From Amyelois transitella (lineage: Eukaryota > Arthropoda > Insecta > Lepidoptera > Pyralidae), in assembly GCF_032362555.1 (NCBI RefSeq), contig NC_083525.1:3395501-3459500 (forward strand): a stretch of DNA of 64,000 nt, in the 5' to 3' direction. Position 1 is the first letter of the stretch, and each line of letters opens with the position of its first letter. The translations under genes and the position numbers were made by a program. Below are positions 37,751-49,700 of the stretch, piece by piece. The notes under the pieces were generated by a model. That model was not told the origin of the DNA and did no database searches. It saw only the letters and a program-made list of their open reading frames with translations.

Positions 37751-38371
37751 TTTTTTTTTAAGGATGGGAAATCATCAAATGACCTCTCCCGCTCTGGGTG
37801 GAACGGAAGGGAGTGTCAGACTTTTACTGACTAAAACCCACCTCGTTCCTTCAGTTGCCCTTTGCGTTCCGGGGCCACGGTATCTCGTTAGAACTTTCCC
37901 GCAGCCCCGGCTCAGTTTATCCCGTTTCCCCCCCTTGGGGGTTGACATTTCAAAAATCCCTTCTTAGTGCTCACTTATGTTACTAAAGGAACCTCTGTTC
38001 AAAATCTCAGACTCCTATACCGAGCGGTTTCGGCTGTGCGTTAATAAATCAGTCACCCAATCGCACCCCCTAAATCACGATTGGAGGGTAGTTTGAAAAA
38101 ACTTATAATGTCAAACATATTTACTTGCCTATGTACGTGTTCATGCCAAGTTTCAAGTTAATAACCCCAAGGAATAAGATTTTTCATAGAAACGTTTTTA
38201 CCCCTTTTCCCCCCCTTGGGGGTTGAATTTCCAAAAATCCTTTCTTAGTGCTCCCCTACATATCCCAAGGAACCTACATTCCAAATTTCAGCTGTCTACG
38301 ACCAGTAGTTTCGACTGTGCGTTGTCTGTCAGTCAGTCACTCAGTAACGGAAGAGTTTTATATATATAGAT
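37751..38371 (+). mobile_element. 0.6-kb repeat with an internal duplicated segment
   Basis: It opens GATGGGAAATCATCAAATGA, a phrase recalled from many lepidopteran sequences. A unit of about 118 bp starting at the CCCCCCCTTGGGGGTTGA phrase occurs at 37925-38043 and again at 38206-38323, 281 bp apart. It ends with GTCAGTCAGTCACTCAG and an AT-rich tail. No coding frame. Confidence 0.6.
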
Positions 38372-38507
38372 TAAAGGTACAAACAAACATACATACATAA
38401 TCATATAAACACTATCCTACTTTGCGTCGAAAGAGAAATATCGGAAAGTGACAGTACAGAAGACTTCGAAACATAGCGGTGGAGGATACAACTAAGAATT
38501 CTAATCC

Positions 38508-38699
38508 ATGAGGAGAGGGACAATAAATTCAAGCAAGATGCTTATCTTGCGCTCACCGATCACGAGTCTTAATCGATTGCAAAGTGTAATCGATACTTTA
38601 AAAAATTATGCATATGGCAACAATTCACCGGAAACAAGTAGCAACTCAGATGTTTCCGATGTTTCTCAAACTCTCTGTCAACATTGCCAGTATAAATAA
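38508..38699 (+). other. 63-codon ORF of unknown significance
   Basis: An uninterrupted frame from ATG, rich in Ser and Asn, ends TLCQHCQYK. It lies between a repeat and the UBE2G1 promoter region. No family is recognised, and chance is a fair explanation. Confidence 0.15.
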
Positions 38700-39140
38700 T
38701 TTACCCATAATTAGAATACTTTCTGAGAAACAATATATATTACTTAATCCCTAATTAATAACTTACTTTATAAAATATTTAGCGGCTTTCTGTAAAAAAT
38801 CACGATATTTTATAAATGTCATATTTAAAAGCAACACCTTTGTTACCAAACAAAATTTCTCTGCTTTCTGAACAATGCTATTACATAGAAAACTTAACCT
38901 TTATTCGTCTGTGAACTTCCCAAATATTGGCGCAGAAACTGAAAGACGTTTTTATATTCTTTGTTTGCTGTGTGTGTTCTTTGTTTGACACAAAAAAGAT
39001 GGGGTAATTTTTGACAGTCTTACGGAACTTTTAAGTCTGTCTGCTGTCAACACTGCAACCTGCTCAAAACTCAGCCAGCCATCTTTTGTCGAAAAATCAT
39101 TTGTTTCGTGTCGTCAGGGTAAATTTCACAATTGTAATTA

Positions 39141-41931
39141 ATGTCAGAGCCACAGTCTTCGCTTTTACTAAAAAAGCAATTAGCAGGTATGTGTATTTTT
39201 CCTATAAAACTGTTTGTGCGAGTCACTCATAATCTAGCGTCAAATGACTTGTCGTGGTATCATTGACCTTACAGAGAGAATTTTTAGAATCTTTGACATT
39301 TTACTGGGTAATAAGTTGTGAATTTACATCCTAACTATCCTACATTAATTGAGTATACCACCGGTATATTTGGTGGGCTGGTAATAAAATCAATAGTTGT
39401 CGCAATGACAGATTCTTTACCGAAGTCGATGGCTATTTCGATGTGTATTTACGGTGGATACTTGGCAATGATTCACATTTCTTTTTTTTAACACGTGCGA
39501 AAGTTTTCACAAACTGAATGCTAAGTAGTCCGCTTTCGGGTTAATTATATTTTCATTGTTTACAGAACTGAACAAAAATCCAGTAGAAGGCTTTTCTGCT
39601 GGATTGATAGACGACAATGACATTTACAGATGGGAAGTTCTCATTATTGGACCTCCAGACACACTGTAGTGAGTAGCGCCTTTATTTGAATCACTAGTAA
39701 CATTAATATAATCTTTTAATAAATAATGATAAACAATCATAGGTATACTTCTTGTTCATAATCTATACAATCTGTATGCACTTAATGCTGAAGGCATTAA
39801 ACTAATAGTCTACCATTGAGCTAAGCAATGAACTTTACATAATCACAAGATTGTTATACATAAATAAGATCGTCTGAATCACCATTAGTGGTAAAGAAGG
39901 CCAACAATCTCTTAAGTTTGCTAGACCATCACCACAGACAAGATTGTTGTGACAAAAATAATCTATAGAAGTAATATACAAGATATTAGGATTATAGAGT
40001 TTTAGGCTTTACAAAGACAGTATAGCCTAAAATAACACTTATTTATTCAAACTCTAATGTAACAATAATACATATTTCAACTTCCAGTGAGGGTGGATTC
40101 TTCAAAGCACATTTACATTTTCCAAAGGAATATCCACTGAGGCCGCCGCGGATGAAATTTGTAACTGAAATATGGCATCCAAATAGTAAGTTCCTATAAC
40201 TAAAAACAATTATAAATATGTCTATCCTAATAAATTTGATGTGTGACAACATGTAGACAAAATAATCTTTATAGTTTTAGTATGTCAATACCATGTTGAC
40301 TAAACTGCAGTTAGTAAGTCAGTTTATTGCTTAAGTAATAAAGTTTAACATTATATAGATGGAGGTCTTATTTATATTTTTGTAACAGCATGATCCAAAC
40401 TGCATTAGGGTTTAAATATCTTTTTTATGTGCTGGGTCTGGGAATCTTAATAGGTTTGCTTTGTATTCACCTACCAAATTTATTGAGCCAAATCAAAGTC
40501 CATACATCAAATAAACTTAAAGACACCTGCATGATATTTTTTTTCTTAGTCTATACAAATTGAACATTAGATTGTGCCATAAATATCTTGGTCAGTTAAG
40601 TTATTGATTTTTTTTATTATTAGGTGTTTATAAATCAATCATGTGTAGTGCAACACATCTTGTGTAGTGCAACAACATATTCTAAAAAATATTGTTGAAT
40701 AATTTCAGTTGAGAAGAATGGTGATGTATGCATATCAATATTGCACGAGCCGGGCGATGACAAATGGGGCTATGAAAAGGCATCAGAACGGTGGCTGCCC
40801 GTACACACAGTGGAGACAATTTTAATTAGCGTGATATCTATGCTGGCCGATCCAAACGATGAGAGTCCAGCTAATGTTGATGCAGCGGTGAGTGTATTCG
40901 CATGGTAACAGACTTGAATTTTAATTAATTTATTTTCTTTCATTAAAGGCAGTGCACTCTACTTACTATAAATGAAGATTAATACATAAATACAAATAAG
41001 TTGAATCATGAAGTATATAAGTACTATTGGTTTTTTAATTTGAAGTCCTAAATGCGAAGTCTTTCGAAAATGCAACTATTACAGTTTTTGTTGTATTTTT
41101 GCCACCAACTCTCAGATCAAGATTTGAATGTTGAAATATTGTCCCAATTTTTGAAATAGTCATGACACTGCTTTTGAAAAGGTAAAACATGATCCTAATC
41201 ATCCTTTTTTTTTAAAACAAGATCCCTATATATTTATTTATTTTGAACACAATTCTGCAAATTACAAACCCTATTTTTCTCTTTAAATTTTTTTCTCTTG
41301 AGAAATTAAATTCAGATTTTGATACTTGACTAATATTCCTAGCATTTTAAAATAAGAACATGTTCCCAAGGACGTGAGATAACTAAGGGAATACATAAGT
41401 ACATCACCATGGATCATGGGAGTTTTAGATATTATGAAATACATAGTGTAAGATTTAAGGTGAATGAAAATAAATTTATGTAACTGAACTGCCACATTTT
41501 AGTGTAATGCAACCACAACCTTCTGGTTAGGTTACAATAGTTCTTTAGTAATGTGTAATTATACCTATGCTGCCTTTACCTGTCCTTATTTTCTTTTGTT
41601 ATTTATATCCACAGAAAGAATGGCGAGAGCGATATTCGGATTTCAAAAAGAAAGTCGCCAGATGTGTTAGGAAAAGTCAAGAAGATTGCTTTTAGGAGTG
41701 TGAGGGGTACAAAAATCACAGAAAAGGGCCATGTGACACCATAGTAACACAACACACATTGAGACAGCCTCCAGCACCCGTCTCCGCCCGTGGCTGCCAT
41801 CGCCGGTAGCGACACTTGTACATGTGTGCTTATTCTGTTTCTTTTTACAGAAAGAATGGAGAGAATCGTATTCGGAGTTTAAAAGGAAAGTAGCACAGTG
41901 TGTGAGAAAGAGCCAAGAGGATTGTTCCTAA
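39141..41931 (+). CDS. UBE2G1: Ubiquitin-conjugating enzyme E2 G1 with two alternative last exons
   Basis: Exons: 39141-39186, 39566-39668, 40088-40185, 40709-40887, then either 41615-41695 (5a) or 41851-41931 (5b). Each version gives 168 residues (human UBE2G1 170). UBE2G1 passes ubiquitin to substrates and builds Lys48-linked chains with cullin-RING and ERAD ligases. Signatures: [14 protein letters not shown] near the N-terminus, the HPN motif (80-82), the active Cys90 in [14 protein letters not shown], and the acidic insertion after the catalytic Cys typical of the G and R classes. The two final exons have equal length (81 nt) and phase (0), and 26-residue ends: one ends RKSQEDCF, the other [14 protein letters not shown] at 42071-42076 follows 5b. 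I see none between 5a and 5b. Confidence 0.95.
41615..41931 (+). repeat. Tandem duplication of the last UBE2G1 coding exon
   Basis: Exon 5a (41615-41695) and exon 5b (41851-41931) each start AAAGAATGG directly after a CAG acceptor, and each ends with its own stop (TAG or TAA). Translations differ at five of 26 residues (ERYSDFKKK versus [12 protein letters not shown] versus AQC, DCF versus DCS). Many third positions differ too, so the duplication is not recent. Confidence 0.93.
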
Positions 41932-42076
41932 GTAACAGTGCCCTTTTTCATTGATTTAGTTGAATAGTGAGTGTTTGGTGATTCAGTTAGAACGTTGTTG
42001 AGAGCAGGCCCCGGCGTGATCCTAGTGCGGCACCTCCACCCGGCCAGAGACAATATTGAAATTGATTTAAAATAAA

Positions 42077-43209
42077 TACTTATTGTAATTAAATGATATC
42101 GCTGCCGTATTTTATAAATAATAAATTAAAATAGAATTCAAGGTCTTTTTCATCTTTTTTAAGACGTGTTAGCTAGCTATTGTTATAATATGAAATGTGT
42201 ACGGTAATTTTTATAGAAAAACAAATCTGCATTTGTTCTTTTTTCTTAAATACTTATTTAAAAGTTTGATCTCTGTATAGTAGAAACCAAATCTGAGCTA
42301 ATTTAACAACAATTAATTACTAGCATGTCAGTTGTTATATTGTTAACATGCAGTTCAAAGACAGGATATAAATATTAAAAAAAATTGTAAAAGGTTTAAA
42401 TTGTGTGTTAATTTTTAGTTACCGAATTACACAACTCGAACATTGTTTGCTTCTCTTCAAACCATGATTTTAATATTAGTGCTATTTTTATTAGTTAATA
42501 CTTTTATAATTATAGTTTTTACTAAAAAGAAAACAAATTTTGTGACCTTATCTAGAGTCAATGTTGGCTTTTTTCTTTGTAGATAAAAATGTGTGAGTTG
42601 GGAGTAATCTTGTTCACTTTGCTTTCCACAAGAGATTGGAATTTGAATGTCCAAGGAACCATGATATTCACTTTATTGTAATATTTTGTAAAATATCAAT
42701 ATTATAGAAGAAATGGAATTTAGAATTTGTCAATTGTGTGCATTGTAGTACCTATTTTGTTTCCATTGGTTAACAATAATGAACAAATTTACTATTCTTT
42801 CACTAATTGCATAAAATTTTCAAGGTTTTATTTAAGTTCTTCTATTTGAAATCTTATTCTGTGTACTATCTCATTATCTAGAATGTGTTACCATTTTGCC
42901 TGTGCATGTAGGATGATCTAAATGAACCCCATTTAAACCTATCATCGAATACTGATTTGTGACGTGTAACATATTTTTACCTATGTATGTATATTTTTTG
43001 CTATAAAATTATAATGCGGTGATAATGATGCTATTTCATTTGCATTCCTTATTCCTCTTATGATAAGGCCTTATAACTGATATGAATGTGAACCTAATGT
43101 TATTAAAATGTATTAATCAATAATTAAATTTGCAATACAAAATATTTAGTTTTTCTATTTTATGTGCATTTGACATTACCAATACTATGTGTAAAGAATA
43201 TTTAAATAG
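42077..43209. other. Convergent gap between UBE2G1 and RAD9
   Basis: AT-rich, with no gene and no clear repeat. It may be in part a longer UBE2G1 3'-UTR. The minus-strand AATAAA for RAD9 is at 43215-43210. Confidence 0.5.
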
Positions 43210-43244
43210 TTTATTTACATTTCATTTTTAAATATCAAAAACAG

Positions 43245-44569
43245 TTATTCACTATCAGAGTTCTCCGCTAACACTACACCTTGTATTGCTCTAGGATCAA
43301 AAGTACTTTCAAAACACCTCCTAAACACAGATTTGATCATAGTTTTGGAAGTAGGAGAGGCAGGTATGTTGTCACAGTCTTGAACAATGCTGTTATTCAC
43401 ATGAACACTTCCATTTTGCCCATTGCATCCATTTTGATCCAATTCAGGTATATCTATGAAATTGAACAGATGAGAGTCTTGATCTAGGCATTTTGATATT
43501 TCTGCATCTACATGAAGTTTCTTTTTGGCTGACCCTTGGTTGATGGAATCCTTTCTCTTTCTCGTAGCAGTAGTATTTTGTGTGGAGGTAGCTTGAGTAG
43601 CACCATCAGGTTTTGAAGTGGCTAACACAAAGTGGGCTTCAAATGTAGAGCCATTGTGGACAATGAATACAGCAGGGCGTCCTGTTGTCTCAAAATGTAA
43701 CTGTATAGGTAAACTCAGTGCTTCTGCAAAGGCTAAGAGAGCCCTAAATTCTTTCATTGTGAATGTGATTGTTGTCTCTGCTCCTATAACATAACTGTCA
43801 AATTCTGCAGGCTTCAAGCTAATTTGTGTTCGTATTATTTTCAGAATATCTGCACTGGTGTCAATGTAATTACGTAAAATAAGAGATTGACTTGAAGCTT
43901 CTAGTGTTATTTGATCATCAGAACTTTGGAAGTTGCCTAAAGCTTCTGATAATATTCTTTGTGAACTTGTCATTCTGAAAAAAAGATTAAAATCTGTTAC
44001 CTATTTTAAGACAAAAGTAATTTTACACATGAATTGATATGAAATAGCAATATACCTGTTTGGTACTGAATCTTTGGTGTAGACTGCCTGCATTGCTTTA
44101 CAATCCAATATAGATACATAGTGAGTCTTGACAATCCCATGTTTGCACTTCAGTTGGAATATCAACTTGCATGACTCTGTATCAAGTTTAATTTCTAAAT
44201 TTTCTACTTGTTTGTCCATGTGTGTTGGGGACTTAAACGTATTTAAAGCGGATTTCATTGAAATCTTACATTTAAGACCTTCGTTATCATCAGTTGAATA
44301 ATAATTGTAGTTGAAATATGCGAAAAAGTTCTTATTAAATTTCACCATAGCATATGCTGATTCTGCAGCATTGAGAGTTCTTAGTAGTATACTATCAGGA
44401 AGTGATTCCAGATAAAGTTCGTCACCGAATCTTGCCAAAGCATGAACAGTTCTTCCTAAAACTGAAAACAATAATAATTAACCATGGTAAACAAACAGTT
44501 TTTCCAATTTGAATAGTACGAAGACAATATTATACCTTTAACATTAGCCCCAGGCACATGACATTTCAT
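43245..44569 (-). CDS. RAD9: Checkpoint clamp protein RAD9
   Basis: Three exons in minus-strand order: 44569-44536, 44461-44056 and 43974-43245, giving 389 residues (human RAD9A 391). RAD9 is one ring subunit of the 9-1-1 clamp (RAD9-RAD1-HUS1), which is loaded at damaged DNA and activates ATR through TopBP1. The two PCNA-like domains are visible: VKVLGRTVHALARFGDELYL with LRTLNAAESAYA and LKCKISMKSALNTF in the first, and TITFTMKEFRALLAFAEAL with FETTGRPAVF and HFVLATSKPD in the second. After about residue 275 comes a low-complexity tail rich in Ser, Thr and Asn, ending GVVLAENSDSE, the usual place for phosphorylation and TopBP1 binding. Junctions are GT-AG with correct phases. The first exon is tiny (11 codons). 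A 64-codon ORF ends 44 nt before the start. Confidence 0.94.
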
Positions 44570-44613
44570 TTTGATTTATTTTGTTAACACGGAAATAATA
44601 ATAAAAATATATT

Positions 44614-44808
44614 TTATTGTAATCGAAACTTGTCCTCCGGCGCGAGTTTATTTTCTTTCCGATCAAAATAGCGGCTGCTGTCAGTGTCAATAAATGTGTC
44701 ACCCATTTTGACAGTGGCAGTTATGTAAGATGATGGATGTACGATGATTGGATGCATGTTGGATGAATTAGATAAATAATCTTTGTTTTTACCCCGGGAT
44801 AAAGACAT
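44614..44808 (-). CDS. Small ORF just upstream of RAD9
   Basis: 64 codons, from MSLSRGKNKDYL to APEDKFRLQ, with A at -3 of the ATG. The stop lies 44 nt before the RAD9 ATG on the same strand, and there is no obvious polyadenylation signal or acceptor between them. It may be an upstream ORF in the RAD9 leader, the first cistron of a two-cistron mRNA, or a chance frame. It is hydrophilic, with no signal peptide or membrane segment. No family recognised. Confidence 0.3.
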   Translation of the reverse strand: MSLSRGKNKDYLSNSSNMHPIIVHPSSYITATVKMGDTFIDTDSSRYFDRKENKLAPEDKFRLQ

Positions 44809-45100
44809 GATTAAATGATCATGGATGAAACAGGTATTTAAATTATCTAGGGAAATATGTGCCCGAACCGAAATACATATTAAAGTTCACCAGTATTTAA
44901 ATTTTTTTAGAAATACCTACTATGTTTTCAGAAATATTTCTCTGTGGTTCTGGATGTGTTTGTGTTATATTCATCGACCCTAAACGCGAACTTTAAGTGG
45001 AGTATTGCTATTTCTATAAATACTACGTCTTAAAGTCAGTTAAGATTCAACTGCTGACGACGACAAGACTGATGGTAATGCAAAGGCTGGGGTTATCTAC

Positions 45101-45213
45101 ATAAGTATCACGTCTTTATCCATTACTGGGTAGACAGACCAAGAGTCTTCAAAGACTTAAAGGGCCACGTTTCGCTGTATGGCTTCATGGTGGAACAGTA
45201 GGATAGAATAGTG
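45101..45213 (-). mobile_element. Family A SINE-like 3' half
   Basis: It runs from ATCACGTCTTTATCC to the GGCTTCATGGTGG region and is directly followed by a second partial copy. Confidence 0.6.
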
Positions 45214-45340
45214 ATATTTTCTATATTCCTTGCGAGGTAAACAGAGCCAACAGTCTCAAAAAGACTAAAAGGCCACGTTCAGCTGTATGGTTAATAAAAT
45301 GGTATTAAGATTCAAATAGTCATAGATCGCAAGTTTATCG
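45214..45340 (-). mobile_element. Family A SINE-like 3' half, second copy
   Basis: It restarts at TATATTCCTTGCGAGGTAAA and runs to TCAAATAGTCATAGATCGC. Two 5'-truncated copies therefore sit end to end in the same orientation. Confidence 0.6.
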
Positions 45341-45351
45341 ACTGTTATAAA

Positions 45352-45594
45352 TAAATAAATATATACGGGACAAATTACACAGATTGAGTTAGCCTCGAAG
45401 TAAGTTCGAGACTTGTTTTACGAGATACTAATTCAACGATACTATATTTTATAATAAATACTTATATAGATAAACATCAAAGACCCAGGCCAATTAGAGA
45501 AAGTTAGTTTCTCATCATGCCCTGGCCGAGATTCGAACCCGGGACTTCCGGTGACACAGCAAGCGCACTACCGCTGCGCCACAGAGGCCGTCGA
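45352..45594 (-). mobile_element. Family B tRNA-headed SINE
   Basis: On the minus strand it reads GGCCTCTGTGGCGCAGCGG, then a B box GGTTCGAATCTC with one change, and ends in the TATATTTATTTATTTATAA tail. Confidence 0.85.
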
Positions 45595-45971
45595 TGTGAC
45601 GATGTTTGACGTCGTTTGACGAAATATTCGTATTGATATGATTAGTTCTACATTCATTCATGTTTTTAAATGACAATGTGCATTTGTCCACGATTTAGAT
45701 TTAAGAGATCTATATTTGTAAATTGACGTCCGATGAAAATGCTGCAGTGTAGTTTGTTCCGCCGCTTCTACACATGCGCTTTGAAAGTGGTAGTAATTAT
45801 ATGTAATTAGATTTCAGTTATTTGACGTCAATAAGTGATAACCTTGTATCCAATTTTGAAAATAAATCTATTCTATTTTTAAACTAAATCGTTAGCTAGC
45901 TTGTTCTTCCCAATCAGCACTGAAAGAAGAAGCAGCTGGCACGACTGTATTTTCTACGCAACTAGCATGAA

Positions 45972-46190
45972 AGCTCCAGTTAATACATACATACATAAAA
46001 TCACGCCTCTTTCCCGGAGGGGTAGGCGGAGACTACATATTTCCACTTGCCACGATCTCTGTATACTTCCTTCGCTTCATTCACATTCATAACTCTCTTC
46101 ATGCAAGCTTGGCGGTTTCTGGTACTCTTGACCTGACCCTTTACCAGGACGTCCTTAATTTGATCAAGATACGTTAGTTAATATCGTCGT
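45972..46190 (-). mobile_element. RTE-like LINE 3' end
   Basis: Same sequence as the start of the LINE scrap at 22846, here with a cleaner tail: TACCCCTCCGGGAAAGAGGC, then GTGATTTTATGTATGTATG on the minus strand. Confidence 0.7.
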
Positions 46191-46793
46191 AAATCTAGTC
46201 TGTCAAGTTGCTCCTGTCATCCCCCATATTTGTGATTGTGATATAGTATGCAACTTGCAAGGCAAGTACACGTGCCATCGACGCCTTCCCCCCCACCTCT
46301 ATCTAAATAAAACAACAGTTAGCCGTAAGTCGGTAAACGCGCCGCACGGTATCTGTACAGTTCTATTTTATCCAGCGAGCCTCGTTATACGAGGGAAAGT
46401 TATATTAAATGTCCCAGATACTGGCAGCGTTCGTGTGAAGTGGATCAATATATGACTGGATAAATCGACACAAAAATGGATCTAAGTGGTGAGTTTTTTT
46501 ATGTCTTAATGATGTATATTGGACATATTACATAGGTACTTATTCCTAGTAGTACCTAGTAGTACAATATCACCAGCCGTATTCTTTGACCGACTTCAAA
46601 ATAAGATGGTTTGTTTGAAGGAATTCATTCATGAATTCCTACACATTTGTTGTTCTTCGATGTTATAAGTAAAAAAATGTCAATCGTTATAACATTTATT
46701 AATTAAACAAATAAATAATGTTCAGATGTTTTTTAAAAAAATATATTTATAATGCAGATACGCTAAATGGAAACCTTTCAAAAATCCAAGAAA

Positions 46794-49700
46794 TCAAATA
46801 ACTTGTTCTAAATAGTTTGCATTGATGAAGTATTTTTTGAAATTCTGTTGGTTTTTAAGAAATTCAAAATTTTCTATGGTTGTGTTCGAGACGTGCCAAG
46901 CCACGATGAGCTTGCAGGAGCCATCTTTTTCAATGCAATACTCCAGTGGAAGAAGAGACGTGTAACTTCTTTGGGGGAAGTAGGTATAGTCCGCCAATAT
47001 TCGGATTCCACACTCCATTGAGTTCTCTGTCAGGGATCTTATGACGCCTGTAATAAAAAATACGTCTTTATGTGTAGACACACTGTAGCCTTTGTTCAGA
47101 AAATCTAATTATAACTGCAGAATATTTAAAACTCCCCCTCCGTACTTTGGAAGTTACTCTGTCATCCCCGCTATTATAGGTAGCTAGTAAAATTAATCGT
47201 TAAGCTTAACCTGATCCAGTTGTCTGAATAGATATATAGTAAGAATATTTTACCTACCAAGACCAAGAGGATGAATTAGGTAAAACAAGGGCAAAAGTTA
47301 TCAAGTCGCGATCAGGTACAGTATTTAAATTTCATTGATTGTCACCATAGGTTAGATAGCAATATTCCTAGTGGGATTTTCTTCACACTTAGCACGCTGA
47401 GACAGCATACGTGTGAAAAGTTTCAACCAACTATGTTTCCGCCATGATCCTGCCCTTGCCCGACCCTCTACAAAATTAGGACATTTTTATCGGATCCATA
47501 AACAATCCTCTTAAGACCCCAGATTAATGTCTGCGCGAAGCTTATTCGGCAATATTTATCACCACTGATCTATAAAGATCACATATTAATGTAGTAAAAA
47601 GGTCAGCTGAAACAACATACATATCTATTTATAGGCATGTAGATCCATTGGTTTAAAAATATCAGGTTGTAACTGTACAAATACACAAAAGAGAAAATAA
47701 ATTTAGAGTTTCTTCTTGGTTCCCATCCCTTTTGTACAAACAAAACTTGGGATTAGTTTCGCGCAAAGTAAAAATTCATGGGGTAGACAATCCATCACGC
47801 ATTGCAGGCGATAATGTTCTAGTAGGTACGTTACATTTGGTCAGAACATTGCTAAATTTCTTGTCAGATTTGAACGCCCTTACTGTATTTTGTTTGCACA
47901 CATTTTCGATCAACTAAATATAACTATCAACGTCTAGTCTCTACTTACTTTTTAATCTTATGCTCACACAGGATCAGAAAAAAAAAATTTGACATACATA
48001 CATATACATAGACATACATACACATACATATAGACTAAGAGATAGGCTTACAAACTTGGGATTTTTTTTACGCGATGGGCAACCTGTCACTATTTGAATC
48101 TCAATTCTATAATTAAGCCAAATAGCTGAACGTGGCCATTCCGTCTTTGCAAGACTGTTGGCTCTGTCTACCCCGCAAGGGATATAGACGTGACCATATG
48201 TACATATGTATGTACTCGTATGTAAGTGGAAGAAGTCGACTCTTACCATTAGTACACGTATCGTTTACCAGCTGCCTCGGCACACTGAGGTACTGCTCCA
48301 TGCTACTGTTGAAGGCCTGCTTGAGGCACAGGTAGTCGTCCTCATAGTACTCGAACCTTCGGTACGTAGGGATCGTTTCGTACTTGATGATGGAGTTGAA
48401 CACGCAAGGGTCCGGCGCCGATGATACCTTAGCAATAAATAAGTTGTGTAGGGAGTTTGTGGAACATTTTCTCTAATTGCAATTCGCCTAGGGATATATT
48501 CCGAAGAATTATATAACTTCCTGGCTATTCCCACGTTTGCACCTTCCTTTGGGACAAGTCCGGGTTCGCTTATAATCATAATCCAGGATTCAATAAACAA
48601 TTGCTTTGTTTCTCTCGTCTTATCTTCGTTGTCCTAGGATGGTAAATTCATGGGCTTTATGTTTTTCTTCACCTTGAAAACATTAATTTGCATTCAAATG
48701 AAGGTAATTCAAAAAACCGTGTTATCGATGACCGCATTGGAATTCGCGCGTTTCTTTACTAGCTACGAATTAGCGGCAGATGTCAGTTTTACGCAATAAA
48801 AGGGTACTACTCCGACTCCTAATCTATTATTGATTGTTAACATTTTAAAGTACAGAATAATAAAAAATATTCAAAAAAAGAAAACCACGCAATCTGTATT
48901 AATCTGAACATGCTTTCGCCCGCGACTCCGCCAGCACAAAAAGTACCCTAAGAAGGTCATTAGGCTGGCTGTCCATACTTACACTTGATGTATGCAAAAT
49001 AAAATGGAGATCGGTTAAGTTTGATTTTGACGCGAAAGGTGGACTAACAAATATACAAACACATTTTCACATTTGTAATATTAATATGGATGTATTCTGT
49101 ACTATTGTAACCTTTGTCTTCATGCTAACTTTCATATATATCTACAAACATAATATAATCACGTTTTTTTCGTTATGGTGTAGACAGAGCCAACAATCTT
49201 GATAAAAACTGATGATGAATGATTTAATGATTGGTTCAGTATTGCCAATGATTAGCCCTAACAAACAAACAAAGTTACAATAACTTTACCTCTTTATTAT
49301 GAGAAGTAAAGTTTAGTTACCTACATGTTATTTAGTAATCCGTAATTTTCATCGATAAAATGAGTAAATTATCCATCATATTTTTTTTGGATAAAATATA
49401 TTCCGTTTAAATGCGTTTATTTTATAAAAAAAGGGCATTGTATAGGCCGCATGGGTATTCAAGCAAACAATTACGAAAATTACATGACGTGCAGAAAAAA
49501 CACAAGTCATGCACGGTTTTGTAATTTGCTATACTTAGTAACTAACTACTAACAGCTTTATATTATAAAGTCCAAGCTGATGACGATAAGATTGGTATGA
49601 ATAAGGTACCTATGTTGTCCGGTAAACTTTTAAAAAATAGCTGCCTGGTGGTGGTGGTAATTTTTTTCAAATTGTACATTTACTGCCTAACTGAGAAACA

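Larger units (their letters stand above)
34958..39140. other. Intergenic region between MYBBP1A and UBE2G1
   Basis: 4.2 kb without a convincing gene. Contents in order: a GC-rich patch with short palindromes (35571-35660) next to a CTAT repeat, an eroded family A SINE (36668-36812), an imperfect hairpin (36851-36917), a transposon scrap (37022-37200), a 0.6-kb repeat with internal duplication (37751-38371), and a 63-codon ORF of unknown worth (38508-38699). The UBE2G1 promoter should lie in the last few hundred bases. Confidence 0.5.
44810..46694. other. Intergenic region packed with repeats
   Basis: It holds two family A pieces (45101-45340), a family B SINE (45352-45594), a repeat related in inverse to 11700-11770 (45690-45860), and an RTE-like LINE tail (45972-46190). 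No gene recognised. Confidence 0.5.
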
